Of a stretch of DNA of 64,000 bases, positions 40,201 to 55,200 are shown piece after piece (position 1 is the stretch's first letter; every line of letters begins with the position of its first letter). The notes below the pieces were generated by a model. It was not told where the DNA came from and searched no databases. It saw nothing but the letters and a program-made list of their open reading frames with translations. Source of the stretch: Eopsaltria australis (Eukaryota; Chordata; Aves; Passeriformes; Petroicidae); the NCBI GenBank assembly GCA_034509425.1, contig JAVTVJ010000143.1:1-64000 (forward strand), read 5' to 3'. A program made the translations under genes and the position numbers.

Positions 40201-43200
40201 TGCAGCATGTAGATGGTCAGTGGAGTTTGTTGCTGCTGTTGTTGTGGAAGCAAAAGGTTTGGACAGGTACAAGGAGAGATTAGATAAGCACTCAGAAGAA
40301 TGATGCACTGAGGGTTACTAAAGCATCACGAATCATATTCATTCATTCATGTCAGGAAATCCCCTGAGCTGAAAATAGTGGGAGGCTGGAAAAGTAATCA
40401 GAGCGGTATTATGCAAGTTTGTTCAACTCTTGCTCTTCGCTAGGATTCTTACTGTGATTTTTGTCAGAGAAGGGATAAGGATGCCAGATCACACTGAGAT
40501 ACAAAAGCAATTTCCTTCTCTACACTGGGAATCAAAGCCATGTCTCCCACCACCATGTCACAAGCCAGACAGGCACATCTTTGCTCATTCCCTGGAAATG
40601 CTGCTTTTTTTTCCTGCAACATTTAAACATTCCAGAGAACAAATGAGAATAACCACAACTCTCACTTTGTGTTTGGGAGGACATGCAGTTGGGAAAGGGT
40701 AATGCCATATTTCAGTCCAAGAAATGTTCATGTACCTTATCAAATGACTGTTTAATACAACACAAAGATGCAGTCTCCTATCTCTTAACCTTTTTCTTGG
40801 ATACTCTAAAGAAAGTAATAGAAAGTAGTACTACAAACAGATTTTTGGGGTTCTCCCCCACCTTCTCCTTCAAGTTGGAGCTTTGTTCCTTAACAGGTAG
40901 CAAAGCTTTTAAGTATTTTTTAAAATTACTTAATTAAGCAACAAAAACTACTCTTCCAAGCTCAGATTGTGGTAAATTATTAAAATGCTCGGTTTGGGTG
41001 TGTCGCTGGGTAAGGACTCCCACACACAGACTGGTTGAAGGTGAGCTTGCTAGACTGCTCAGTGACTCACCACCAAACACATCGTTAATTATATGTTACA
41101 GCATGTCTGACTTCATAGAGTGCTGTAGGTGGTGTGAAATAATCTTTGAATGAGTTCAAGCTTTTTCCAGCTTTTATGAGGTTACAATGCTTCAGACTCC
41201 AAAAGACTCAGCTAGGCAGGAAACTGTTGAGGATTTGCTATAGTAACCTGAGCTGCACTCCCAGCACGTCAAGTCTTGACTCACAGCAGTGGCTTTGGAA
41301 GATCTGCAAGCTTGGCACGGGTTGGAGTTGTTACCTCTCCCCCATCATGATGCACTCACTTGCTCACTCAGAGCTGGCTCAAAGCAGTGTGTGGGCAGAG
41401 CTGAATTTTGCTGCCCAAGGATGAGGGGTGGGTTCCGGGTGTTCCTGTGAGGGGAAGGGACAGGATTTGGCTGGCAAAGAAAGCACGAAGATAGTTCTGG
41501 GAAGCCATTGCCTTTTTTGCTGGCATTAAGGAGTGAGGCAGTGACTGCTACTTCCAAGAGGACCTCTCCCACCTTCCAAAAGCAGACACAGACACCAGAT
41601 GCTCTGGCTTTCTGCAAAGACTGTGCCTTCTCGACACTGGCAAGTAGACAACAGGACTGTGGGCAAATAGTCTGATGCCACAGGTAACAACCTATTTTGC
41701 CAGTCTTGGAGGTGTCCCAGCAGCAGCCCACCAAGAGACTCTGGCTTCTCCCTCTGTCAGTCCCTTTTTCAAGCAGGGCTCTGGTAATGCTGCTGCAGTG
41801 ACCCCTGAGAGCAGCCCTTGTGTCATACAAAAGCAAGGACTCCCTCCACACCCCACGCCCACAGGCTTTGAGCTAAATAAATAGAGAAGTCATTGACTAG
41901 CCAAGTCTGACACTTAAAATTCATCTCTTACCAGGGCTGTGTTCATGTGAATGACATTTTTAAGCTACGTAATCCCTGGCAAAACAAGTTAATTCTTTAC
42001 CTTGAGGTAAGTAACTGTAAATGCAGCATCCTACCAGAGGTATGGCACAGACTGATCTCACCTTGGAATAAGTAGTAGCAGCCAACACCTCCTTCCTCAA
42101 GGTGTGAAAAACCTTGCCCTGTTCCATCAAGGGCTCCAGCATCTTTTGTCTAGTAAGACCTTTTAATGAAATAGGACACATTAGGACTAATTTTGTATGG
42201 GAAGCAGCGTTGAAATGCTAATACCCAAAAGTCACAAATAAGGCATTTCATGGGTCAGGTGGGAGACTTTCCAGCATCCCACTGCAACCTCTCTGGTTGC
42301 ACAACAGGCCCCTTGAAACCAATCCTTTCTCCAGCAAAGAGAGAGCCTGAGGGCTGTGGGGCAGCTGATTTGATTTCATGAAGAGTTTGACCCCAGAAGG
42401 AGGCATCTGCATGAGATGAGTGAGTCACCCCATTTCAATAACGGGCGAAACCATTAATTGAAAGTGCACAGTTTGCTTGTTTGGGCAGGCTCTGTATGCC
42501 CTAACCAGGAGTGGTCTCACTGCTGCTGTATTTACTGAACTCCTCCAGTTAAGTACTTTGTTTCCCTCATCCATAATGACAATGGTTTCTGCATGTTAAA
42601 TATATTCAGAAGAGAGGTTACTCTGTGTTTTGCATTTGCAAATTGGAATAGCTTTCTCCTCTACACAGTAGGAGAAACACTAGCCAAGAACGGCTAAGAA
42701 ACTTCTCACTGAGTGATGTATTCTCAACTACTTTGTTGAGCATAGTAGGAAATTACTCGGGTTAAAAAGCACATTCAGTATTAACTAAAGTTGCTTTAGC
42801 TTTCGAGCAATGAATCGAAACCAAATTGAATGCATTGCATACCAATCAAATAAAATCGCAGGGCCTTCTGTCCATCCTGGGTATTTTGGTGGATTTCAGG
42901 ATTGCCAAAGCCCTGAACAAGAACATCCTTTAACTGCAGAGCTGCTGCAGCAGTTGCATCTCGAGCTCTGCCTCACACACCTTTGCTCTCAGTTGGAGGA
43001 ACTCCCCTTAGGGAGAGAAAGCGCTCGGTTCTTTCTTCACACCACATTTCATCTTGGCCCCACTACAGAGACCACCTACAGGGATGCCAGTTAGCATCAG
43101 CTGCATTATGCTGAACTGGTATTTGTGGGAGCACTCAGAGGGAACCACATCTTAGGCAGCCTCATGGGCAGCTCTCCACCCAGCCACTTGCTTACGGCAC

Positions 43201-46200
43201 AAGCCCGCTCCACTCACCACCAAACGGCAGCAGCAGCAAGCTACCTGATGGACTTGTATGGAAAACTGTCAGCAGAGTGTTTACTGTATTTTTAGTTGCA
43301 TTTAATTGCAAATTAGCAGTTGGAAATAAGGAGGGGTGAGCAAGGTGTGAGCCGCCAGCTGTCTGCAGAGGAGTTTGGAAACCTCTGATTATCCATTGCT
43401 GTAGCTGTGTGGGGCAAAGCGCCGGCCCGCTGCATGCTTGGGGTTTACTGGGGCTGGAAGATTTACATTTCAAGCCATCTGCTGGTGCAAGAGCCAGAGG
43501 CCACACACTTCTTTGGCAGGACATCCTAGGGAACACCTGTATTTCAGGTGCTATGAAGGCAGCAAGAGGCTATATTATTTAGTGGCCGGCAGTGCTGATG
43601 ATTTTAGACTGGTGTTCGTGGTATCTTGAAGCCTTGCAGAAGCTGGCTGCTTTCAGTGCACCAAAGAGGTCCACTTAAACAGATAAACTTATTGATTAGG
43701 AAATTACTTTCCTTGAGATTGTTGGCTTTTTTTTTTTTCAGTTCACAGAGCAAAAAGTTATGTTTTCATTTCACATTAATTTTATTCTCAACAGGGCAAA
43801 ACCACAGAAACAAGGACTTCAGAGTGCTGCCAAGCCTGTTGGACATACATCTGTCCAGCACCAGGGGAATACTGGGGTGTCCAAAGTATACAAATCCCCG
43901 ACCTGTGCCTGCATCAGTCCTTGTAAAAGTCTTGTTATTAAGTTTTCCTTTCTTACCTACAGAAACAGACCTAATGCAGTGGCAGCCGACAAACCTCACA
44001 CTTTAAATCTAACAATTTATGTTCATAACTCTCCTGTGGGTAGCAGTGGTGCAAACACCCTGGACGTACTCACAGAGAAATGAAGCACAGAAAACCCAAC
44101 TGCCCCAGTAAGATCCCATAAAGACCATGGTGGAAATAAATAGCCTTAAAAATCAGGTGTCTCATATGGAAGTTTAGCGCTCAGACCAGAGCAGCACGAT
44201 TTTCCCCTCCTATTTCTTTTCCCTGGATCCCCCCAAAAGCCATTTTCTGTTCCAGCCATAAAGGTGATGCAATGGGAACACACAGCTTGCTGTGTCTTGC
44301 AGCATCCTGACAACACAACAGCAGCACCTACATATTACAACACCCCTGATGAGAGATGCACACACATGTAGGTTTTGGAAATGTGTGACATCCCTATTAC
44401 TGTTTCAAGAATTCCTCCCCAGGAGCCTTGACGTTGCACACTGGTGTCAGCTGGCCCAGCTCCACAAGAACCAGCTGCCCTAGGAACAGGCCTTGCCCCA
44501 GGGACACATCCTAGAGCCCTGACTCAATTTAAGCACGAATTTGAGTCAGTGGAAACTTGTCTGAGGAAGGACTGAGTAAAAACCACAGGGTGAGAGTAAA
44601 ACAAGCAATGCACATCCTGAGGAATTAGTAAGAAAAGCTGCAATCTTGGCTGCAGCAGGGGGTATCATGGAAAAGGGGCTGGAAAAGATCAACTGCAGGC
44701 ATCATGGAAAAGATGGAGGTCAGTAAAAGCTGAAAATAGTTTAAGATCAGGCCCAACATCAGCGGTGTCGATGCCATGACTGCCAACCCCCATCAAATTG
44801 GCAGCAGCCAATACAAAGAGCCCAGCCATCACAAAAGGATAGGGATTAGCAGCAGGAAAGGACTTGAAATTCACTGTTCTTCAGTAAATTACCAGATTGC
44901 AGCAGTGGAGTAAAAAGGTGGTGAGTTTGGTATCCACATCTTTATCTTTAATCCCTTCTTCAGATCAAATCTAGTAGTGGCCTCTGACAAAGGCAATTTT
45001 TAAAAATTAAATTACACAAACTAAGCACAACTTATTGTATTTACAGATATAGCCAACAAACCCTGTATTTCAACTACACTAATACTATGATATCCTAAAA
45101 ACAAAGCATCATGGAATTCGAAGGCTCTAGGGATGTTCATTGTGGGTTGCTTTAGGTCTGGTTAATATATGCATTTAATTTCTTCCCCAGATCTATTTCT
45201 TGTAAAAGCCAAACATAACCAAAAGAGAAGAGAGTACTCAAAGATGACTAAACATGTAGAAAAAATTTTCCCAGAGGGAACATGAAAGCCATCTGCCTGA
45301 GACTCCCCCTGTACTCATGCCACAGATGTGAGCAGTGAGAGATGGATGCTCTGGTGGCAGACACAAAGTGGCAAACCCTGGTCCTGGTGGCATCAAAAGA
45401 AACCGCCCATCCAGCCAGCCAGAGAGCTGGTTTTGCTAGGAGCAAATTAGCCCCGAGGTCAGCTGAGACTTTATCAGCTGGAAAGTCCCAGGCACGAGTG
45501 CTAGCTGCAAGGGGCAAAGGAAAAAAAAAAAAAAGCAACAGGGAAAGATCAGGCAGGACAAGCCTGAACATGTTCAGTTTGTCCTTCCTATGTTACAATT
45601 ATATCCTCATTCCTCAGAGCAAAAGGCAGTTCAAAGACACAATAAATCCCTTTCTAGTCTTGCGCTTCTCAGGAACGTCATGGAAACGGAACTGAAGTGG
45701 TTCCCAGAGATAAGGTGACAAAATAAAATTAAACCCTTCCCTACAGCGACACTTTGGTAAAATATCAGCAGAGGAATAGAGGCACCATTCAGACATAGCT
45801 ATGGCATTCATCTGAGGAAACAGGACTGAACCCAGAGGTTTCAAACTGATCAATTTAATGTACTGCTCCTCACACTCTGCAGCTGTTCCTTTTCTTGCAT
45901 TGCCTCTAAGGCCCATACTAACTTCAATTCATGAGCTGGATTTTATTGTTAGGAAATGTGATTCCCTTTTGGGAAACATCTTAATAAATGCTTTAGTTTA
46001 GGTCCTAAGAAATTTGGGCTAAAGCACTGTAGACCAAGGATGGTTTTGGAGCAGGCAAAGCCTGAGTGACCAGTTAAAGCACCCACCAAACAGGAGACTT
46101 TCATAGCTTTTCTTTCATCTCTTCAGGCCAATGGAGGGGACAAAGAAAAGAAAGAGCTAAAAGACAAGGCAGGAAGCACACTCAAGATGGACCTGAGAGG

Positions 46201-49200
46201 TCTCCAGGGATGTTCCCACCCTGTGCTGTGCCCCTCACAAACCAAACGAAGCAAAACCAAAGGCACAAGGCATAATGACACCACACGGAGCAATTAAGTG
46301 GCAAGGGGCAAATAACTGGATCTTCAGCTAATAACATTCACTAAACAGCCTTAGATAGCAAAACATGTGATAGCTGCAAACATAGACATGGCTGGAACAA
46401 ACAGAAACAAAAGGCTTCATCATCTAGTACCAGACCACAGAGAAACTACCAAGCACTTGTGCTGAAAGGTTATGATTAAGTGAAATAACAGTGGCTTTAA
46501 AAATTATTTTTTAATCTACTTCACATCAAGACTTTGATAGGGTATGGAAATCACCCTGCCCATCATCCCAGCTCTGGGCTCTCGTTGCTGACCTACATTC
46601 ATGTCACTGTTACAAACTTCAGCCTCGCACAGGGCAGACACCTTTTCTGACCATAAAGGGGCTGCATGAGATTTTAATTACCCTATTGAAAAGCCATACA
46701 TATTTCAGACTGAGTCAGTTCGGGTGCAGTGGATTTTTCCTGCCTTTCACTGCGTCAGGGAATTTCTTTCCACCCTACAGCCCTTAGGAAAGGGGCACAT
46801 GGCTGAAGGAGTCAGCGGTCATGAATAATCAGGGAGGGATTTCTCCAGAACAGGGCAGCAATGTGAAAAAGTCTTTCTTCTGGGGTGACATTTGCATGAC
46901 CGAGGGATGACATAATAATTCCACAAACAAAAAAGGCTTTATACCCACACCGTGACTTTCGAAACCTCTCTGCACTGACTTAGTCCTTTCCTTCTGTACA
47001 GTAGCATCACATTTTGGGGGCAGGAGTTTAAGTCCCATCTCTGCAGCCATGGTTTTGCCTCATTCTTTCTGGCTAACGCAATCCTACAACTCGCATTAGC
47101 AATGCTGTTTTATGGGGCACAGCATTTCACTAAAGGACTTATTTCTGCTCTGGTATGAGGGCATAGGAAGCAAGCAGAACCCAGGGTGAGAGACCTGTTT
47201 GGGTAAGAGAAACATCAACACACAGGTGGAAGTGAGGCCAGTGCCTGGACACCAGCTTGCAGTGATGGAGCAGAAAGAAAAGGCACAAACGGTATTGCTA
47301 GAGAGTGAAAAAGAAGCAGCATGCCAAGACCATGCCCCCACCCCCCAAAAAAACCCCAACAAAACAACAACCCAAGCCCCGTTAGACACTTGGGAGCTGC
47401 TGAAAGAGCTGCACAGAAAAGGAGGTGCTGAAGTGCAGCCAGAGGAGCTGCGTGCCAGGGCACATCCTTGTGAAGGCACTGTGTGTGCCGCCAGGGCAGC
47501 AAACTGGTGCTGGAAACCGAGCCAGGGTGTAAACACATGGTGCAGATGATCAGACTGAAGCAGAGCTATTGCTGCACTTCCAGCATGGGCTGTTTGCCAG
47601 GTACAGACCTCTGCTGAGAGATAACCGAAACGCATTTGAAATTCTGGAGAAAACCATTTGTTTTGGAGATAGCTTGTTTCTAAGGAGAGGGCTGAGCAGT
47701 GATCTAACAAGTCAGAATCAGATAGTCCAGACATCCCCCCCAAAAAAAATTGTCTGGGGACTTTCAGAGCGGTGAAGCAGGCGCTACAGGAAGGATGGAT
47801 GCTGGACCAAGCCCAGCCTCCCAAGCCTGAGGGGATTCGCTCACTCCTCCCGGAGCGGGGAAGCCGTTTCTCACCAGTATAGGAAGTCGAGAGCTTGGCA
47901 ACAAGGGAGGCAGCTCTCCCACAACTCCGGTTACGCAAACAGCTGCCTTCTGCTGGGTTTCAACATGCTTCCCAGCTCCAAAAATAATTTCCTGCTTGAT
48001 TTGATACCATTAGCAGGAGCACAGAGCGCAGTGGGAGTGATTGTGCCGCTCCACGCTGGCTGCAGGTAACCACTGGGTTCCAGCAAAACCCCGATTCCTG
48101 TTCTTGGCAGAGGGGCCTGATTGCGCAGGAGGGAAGGGGAGCAGGGTGATAGTATAAGCCTTCTCTTCCTCTGTGAGGGGTTTTGATGCAAGCCTGGACA
48201 AAAGTGGCTGTCACCTTCGTCCTTTCAGGCCCCTTTTCCAGAGCTGACATTTCCCAGCCCTTACAGCTTGTAACACTCGTGGCGCGTAACCAGCACTCAG
48301 CAGCCAAGCAGGGATCAGCGCCAACATAAAGTTCAACGACAAAGTCACTGCTTGCTGGGTGATTAGGAGCTGTACTGCTCCTGGGAAGAGCTGCTGGAGC
48401 TCTCCCACAGCACAAGCAGCGAAAAGCTACTATCATGCCTTCCTGCATTCCCCAGCGGGTGACTTTGTGTCCGCCTTGGAGGTTGTTGGAGCAATACCAG
48501 TCCAGCCCAGTGCTTTGGGAGCAGCAGCACTTTCCATTCCTAGCTGGACTGGAATTTGGATATCAAATTTTGCCCTAAGGTGCATCTGATTTCCTGTTCC
48601 CTATTCCCAGCACATTGATCTGCATGCCCCATTCCAAGAGCCTGCCTTGGGGGGACCCCTCCAGAGGCCTTTGTCAGATTTGGAAATCTCGAGTAGTGCA
48701 GAGAGTTAAAGCTGCCAAGGCCCAGCATATTAGCACCAGACTCCATGGCCTGTGCAACACCAGCAGCACAGCACACCAGCCTTCCCAGCTTATGGGAAGC
48801 TGGTACCTTCCAGGTGAAGTGCAAGTCATGTTCAGCAAAGAGATGAAGCAGCAAAGTAAAACTCAACATCACCCATTAAAACAGCAGCTGCACAGCAGGA
48901 TTCAGAGGCAGAGAGCACGGCCACAAAAATCAGCGTACTTTAAGGTAATCCTCTTATACTTTGAAAGCAAAATTGTGCAAAATGGCACATGTTTATGCTT
49001 ATACCTTTTAAACCCAAAGAGATCATGAGGGATGATTCCACCTGCTCTGCACCACAGGAGTCTTACCAACCTTGTTTTCCACAGTCATTCTTTGAGCCAC
49101 ACAATGGCTTATGAAAGATGTCCCTTGGCCATGACTGCAAGAGTAAAATGAGTGGTTTTTGCCCACCATTGCTTTTGGGGAGCTTCAACAGAAACTAACC

Positions 49201-52200
49201 ATGGAAGGTAAAGCCATAAAAAGAGAGAAAGAGTTCCCTCAGCCATCCTGCACAGGACATAACTGCAGGATGACACCTCAGCTTTCACACACAAGACAAA
49301 ATACGCATCTTAGCTGACCCAAATGCCAGGTGGGGTATCTCCTGCCACTGCCACAATAAAAGGGAATAACCCTGCAAAGAAGGTGACTCCTCAGCTGCTA
49401 GAGGACCTTAGCTGGGCAGCAGGACAGGACTGGTGGGAAGAGTGTACAGGCTGGTTTCCATGCTCGACTGACCCATGTCTGCAGCAGCTGCTGCTGCTGC
49501 TCCCACAGCCCGGGGGAGTGCAGATAAGCAGCAGTTCAGCTTTTCCAGACATAGCACAATTCCTGTTTACAGCCTCTGGGCTTGTCTTTTCAAAAGAAGG
49601 AGCTAGGTGTCTATTCTTGCAGGAAACCAGGTGTGTAAACAGTTCAATTAATATACCCAGCAAACCGTGCTCTAGCACAGCAAAGAGGGCTAGTGGAGAC
49701 AAGCCAAGAGCACAGGAGCCAAGGAAGGAAAATACTTTTAAAGAATACACCTAATTAGAGATGGGCCTGGGCCAAAAGTTCATATTTGAACACCTGGAAT
49801 AGCCCAGGGGAGCAGCACGGTAACCTGAACCCAGATCCACATTTTGTAATTCTCTCCCAAACGAAGTAAAACCCAGCCCCAAACCCAACCCACAGTCTGA
49901 GCTACAGGTTTCCAAAAGTCTGGAGATCTGGCTTTCTACTTTCAACATGGTTTTGAACAAATCATTGTGCTCAGCTGCTGGTGCCCTCCGTTCCTCTCAC
50001 CCCACACCACCCAGTGCCCTATTGTGGGCCCAGTCTGCTCTGCTCAAGAGCTGGCTGTTTTTCCCTGGCATCTCCATTTGCAGCCATGGCATCCTCAGCA
50101 CTGTGACCAAGCCCAGCTTGTCTCTGCACTTCCTTCTCCCTGCTCTCACAGGCAACAGCCCCTGGTCAAAGCAAGAAGCCTGCCCTAACTCAAAGCCAAG
50201 TGGCTCCAGTCATGCCTGTGAGACAAATATTGGCAGCAATCCCCAGTTTTGTGCCAGATCCCCATATTTAGGGCTTATTTTGAAGGGTAATACCTCCATG
50301 TCAGGGAAAGCCCCCCCATGCCCTTTATGAGTGCTTGCAGAAGAAGCAGACTCCCTTTTCTCCCCTACAGTTCAGTTCTCAAGAACAGAAAACTGAACCT
50401 CTCCCACACCTTATCCATTCTTTTGTCTGTAGATTTTCTCTATAACAGAATCACATTTGACAAAGAAAGGTCAGCCTGATCCCCATAAAATCACCCTGTC
50501 ACAGGCACGTCACACATTTCAGACAGCTTGCAAGGCTGACTAAACATTTACTTTTGGATGGCTCATTTCCAAAGCCCAGAAATAGATCCCAGTCCCCAGT
50601 AAAAAAGTGCCTGAATGTGCCATCAGATGGCTTCACTGCCCTGTCACAGAATGCCATTTGCATTCCTGAGCTTTCCCCCTCACTGGGTGCCACCACTGAG
50701 CTCCCTGCACATCCCCCTGAGAGAGGTAAGGCCTTATCTCCCAGCTGGATTATTCTTGGTAGGTATTTGTCACTCATTTTTCCATCATCTGACCTTGGTT
50801 CCTGTTAGGCTGAGGTAAGTGACTAATGCACAGGGCTCTGGATTGCTTTCCCAGTGGGCACCCAGCCTCTCACCACCACAGTTGGAGAACAAATGGGATT
50901 TGCTCACAGTGGATGCTGCAATATTCAAGGAAGAGTTTGTGTTTTGACAAACCTTGAAACAATTCAGCTCCACTGCTATTGAGAGCAGTTTTGCACCTTT
51001 GATGCTGTTGCAAATTCTTCCCTGCCACAGCTGAACCTTCACCTCCAAGAAATAAAACAACTTTAAAAATTACTAATCTGACTTTATACAAAAGTACAGG
51101 GAAAATTTATATAATTGTTCAAGGGCCAAGAGCCTCCGTCTGCAAAGTGCTTGCCACACAGCACCCAGGCAAAATCAAAATGATGCAACTTTTGGTAGGG
51201 TGTACAGATTACAATCAGGCAATTACACATGCTAGACTGTGTAATCACATGCAATGAGAACACACGTGGGTGTAGAGCGAGGTGTGAGCCTGGTGCCACC
51301 AGCCACATGCTCCTCCAGTTACCCAAAGGGAGTCATTCAACAAATGCTCTAAAAACGTCTTTTCTAAACATCAGTAGGTCCATCCAGAAGAAGGCCTCCT
51401 TCTGTCATGAAAAGTAATTCCTGAAAGGCTGGGAAACCACCAGGACTGCACTGGAAAACATTAGCCAGGAGAATTGATCTATCATCTGTCTCATATCCAA
51501 CTGCGTCTGGGAAGGGGAGGGAGAGAAACCCATCACACACAATACAGAATCTGTTACACAGCTTTATATCAGAAAACAGCCTCTCCAAGCTGCTGTAGGA
51601 AGTAACTTTAAACATCTGATGCACGAACATCCTCAGCTTTAATAACCATTACTGTCTTTCATCTCCCCTCTTTTAAAAGCCTCAGAACAGCATTTAAGGC
51701 TCTGGCCCCCTGTAAGCATTGCTCAGATGCTCCCCAGATGGCTTTTCCACGGGGATTTCTAATTATTCAGGGTCTTTTAAAGAAATATCCTGCAGGAGTC
51801 TTTTAGGTTTCTGGGGCTTTCCTTCCTTCCTCTACAAATTTCTTTACCCGGAGCTTGATTTAAAACCAAACTCAAAGGAAGCACTTACAATGACTTCAAT
51901 ATGTCTCAGATCACATACCCTGGGGTAAAAGAGAATTGAACCAAATCCCATAAAAATAAAAATGGTGCAGATTTCAAAGGGGTTCACAGTAAAGTTGTGT
52001 AAAGAAGTAATTAGACCAAAAGTTTTAGCTGAGAATATCATGGAATAAAAGAACATTTAGTGAGACTGAGAAAGTTAATACTGCATATAGACCACACTAG
52101 ATTGGATGTACAACCCCATCTCCTCAAAGAAAAATAAATTTAAATTGAAGCAACAGTTGCTATAATAACATCTAAACAAGGAAACCTCAGATTCTCAAAA

Positions 52201-55200
52201 ACTCTCACAGTTTTCACATCCTGAACTACCTTAAATGGATCGGACTTCCAAAAGTGCAAAATTCCTATCTGCTGAAAATCCACATTAGACATCCCCCAAG
52301 TGGGAGACAAGATCACAGTCATTTCTGGAAAGGCTGGCAACCGCTTCTGCATAAGAGGGCAACTGGAGAGCAGAGCTGAGCCCCTTACCTGACAATCAAG
52401 CAAAGAAAATCATTCCAAAGACCATACAAGACTTTTGTCTCTCTCAGGCCATCCAAGCCATCTCTCAATAGTTAATAACAAGCCATGCTACTCTTCCAAA
52501 TCTGCTGCTCCATGTTCCCTAAGGGGGATAGAACTCCATAGCACATGTTGTCCTCCCTCCTGCAAATGCTGACTGGGCAAACGGCGAGTGTTTCAGCTTG
52601 GGCTGTGGCACAGACACACTGCTGGCCCAACACACAGTGCTAAGCCCTTTATGGACTCTCACCATGGTGTCTGACCTCTCAGATCTCACCACAGGCACTT
52701 CCCTGCTCTTGGATCAGCATCTCTGCTTATGGTGATGTCCTGCACCGCTTGGCACAGCACAGGGCTCAGCCCAAGCAGTCAGGAGCTTGTAACCTGAATG
52801 CTACAGAGAACATTTGATAGAATCATAGAATGACTTGGGCTGGAAGGGACCTTAGAGATCCTAGTTCCAACCCCCTTGTCATGGGCAGGGACACATTCTA
52901 CTAGACCAGGTTGCTCAGAGCTCATCCAACCTGGCCTTGAATGGCTTCAAGGATGGGGGACCCACAATATCTGTGCCACCGTCTCACCATTCTCACAGTA
53001 AAGAATTTATTTCTAATACCTAATCTAAGCCTACCCTCTTTGAGTTTAAAGTCATTACCTCTTGTTCTGTCACTACATGCCCTTGTAAAAAGTCCCTCTC
53101 CATCTTTCTTATAGACCCCCTTTATGCATTGGAAGGTGCTCTAAGGTGTCCCCAGAGTCTTCTCTAGGCTGAAAACCACCAACTCTCTCAGCTGTCTTCC
53201 TAGGAGAGGTGCTACAGCCCTCTGACCATCCTCTCAGCCCTCCCCTGGATTCACTCCAACAGGTCAACATCCTTCTTATGCTTGGGCCTCCAGAGCTGGA
53301 TACAGCACTCCAGGTAGAGTCTACAGAGTGGAGTAGAGGAGCAGAATCCCCTCCCTCAACCTTCTGGCCATGCTGCTGTTGGTGCAGCCCAGGACACAGC
53401 TGGCCTTTTGTGCTCATTGCCAGGTCATGTTGAGCTTTGTCTTCTAGAGCAGAAAGTTCATTCTCCCAGTTCCTGCTTGGCTCTGACTTGGGCAGTGTGG
53501 CTGGGGCCAGTGAAGACTCAGGCCAAAACATCATTGATACCTCATCCTTCTCCATATCCCATGTAAGCAGGTCTCCTGCTTCCTTCTGGAAAGGGCCCAC
53601 GTTTTCTACCATCACCCTGTAGTCAACCACATGCCTATAGAAGCTTTCCTTGTTGCCCTTGAGGTCATTGGTCAGATTTAATTCTGTCAGGGCTTTTGTT
53701 TTCCTAACCTGATCCCTGGCTACATACATGATCTTTCTGTATTCCTTGCAGGTTACCTGTCCTTGCTTGCACCCTCAGGTTTCCCTCATACATCCTATGT
53801 TTGAGTTTTTCCAGGAGCTGCTTGCTCAGTCCATGCATTTTTGCCTGACAGCTTTGCTGGGATGCATCTCTCCTAAGCTTGGAGGAGGTGATCCTTGAAT
53901 ATCAACCAGCTTGCTTGGGCCCCTCTTCCCTCCAGGGCTTTATTCCATGGTACTTTACCAAGCATATCTGAAGTGGCCAAAGTCTGTTTTCCTGAAGTCC
54001 ACGGCAGGAAGCTTCCTCTGCACCCTCCTTGCTGCACTAAGGACCTCAAACTTCACCATTCCAAGGCTGTCCCTGAGCTTTCCCCACCAGCCTTGCCTTG
54101 TTGCTGAAAACAAGGTCCAGCCTAACACCTCTCCTCATTGGCTCCTCTGTGACTTGGAGCAGGAAGTTCCATCTTCTCCTGCATTGCTTAAGCCCAGCTA
54201 CGTTGTCCCTCCCAGAGGGACCAGAGCTTGTGAACATGAGGCCACTCTTATCTGAATAGAGGGTGTCACTTGCTCACTCACCCTGGTTGGATGGCCTACA
54301 GCAGACCCAGACTGTAATGTCACTTGCCCTGTCCTCCCTTTAATCCTGATCTGTAAGTTTTTGGTCATCTCTTCATCCATGCCCAGGCAGAGCTCCATGC
54401 ACTGGCTCCATGCATTCCAGCTGCTCACTGACAGAGGGGACTCTGAGGAGCTCCAAGAAGTTTCTGGTGCTGGAAATACCTTCTCGCTTGGCTGCACTAC
54501 CCCATGGTTTGTCAGGTGGAAGAGACAAGCCCCAACAAGGGGTCAGGGGTAGCCTGGAGATGGCCAGTCAGAAGCTCCTTTGCCCTCTGGCCACATTCAC
54601 TGCCCAAATGCTTCACATACCTTTGGCTCTGGTGGTGTGGCTGTGAGCAGGGTTTCATAAGGAGACTGTGAGGAAACAAAAACCCTGGGTGGGGCCATGG
54701 AAGCTGGTGTAGTTCATGAGAAGGTCACACCCTTTTCAGTTCATTCTAAACACCCCATTCAAGCAGTCTGGCCTTCAGCCTGGCCCACAAGTGAAATGGC
54801 AGCTCGTGACAATGGGGTGTTGCATCTCTCAAGCCACTCAACAGCCTCCTGCTCATCTCACCAATCCAGCAGCAATGGCCAAGAAAAGCACTGGGAATGA
54901 AGCAAAACCAAGCCCAAAGTCTTCCAAACAGGCTGCTTTTCCACCACTCCTTTACAGCAGTCACACTGCAGGCAGAAGGAAACCAGGAGAGCAGCAGCAG
55001 TGGGTGTGCTGTCCCCTTCTTCCCCTGTGGAAAATGAAGGTCTCTATTGGAAACACTCCTTCCTTGCAGCCCAAGCCCCTTGGTGCCCTAATCTTACTGC
55101 CCCAGGTGACACAATACACGTAAAACCATTAAGTCAGTCTCCTGCAGAGCTTCACTCCTCATTTCCCTAACTCCAGGAGCCTTAACTCCTCCCAGTCCAC

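Noticed and set aside
47096..47938. The longest frame of the window, 280 codons on the - strand
   Set aside because: It shows no domain, an irregular composition rich in Ser, Cys and Trp, and no splice or promoter context. I recognise no relative and judge it a chance open frame.
53109..53729. A 206-codon - strand frame as a possible host gene
   Set aside because: Its first half is the CR1 endonuclease-RT linker and the rest is CR1 read out of frame, so it belongs to the LINE.
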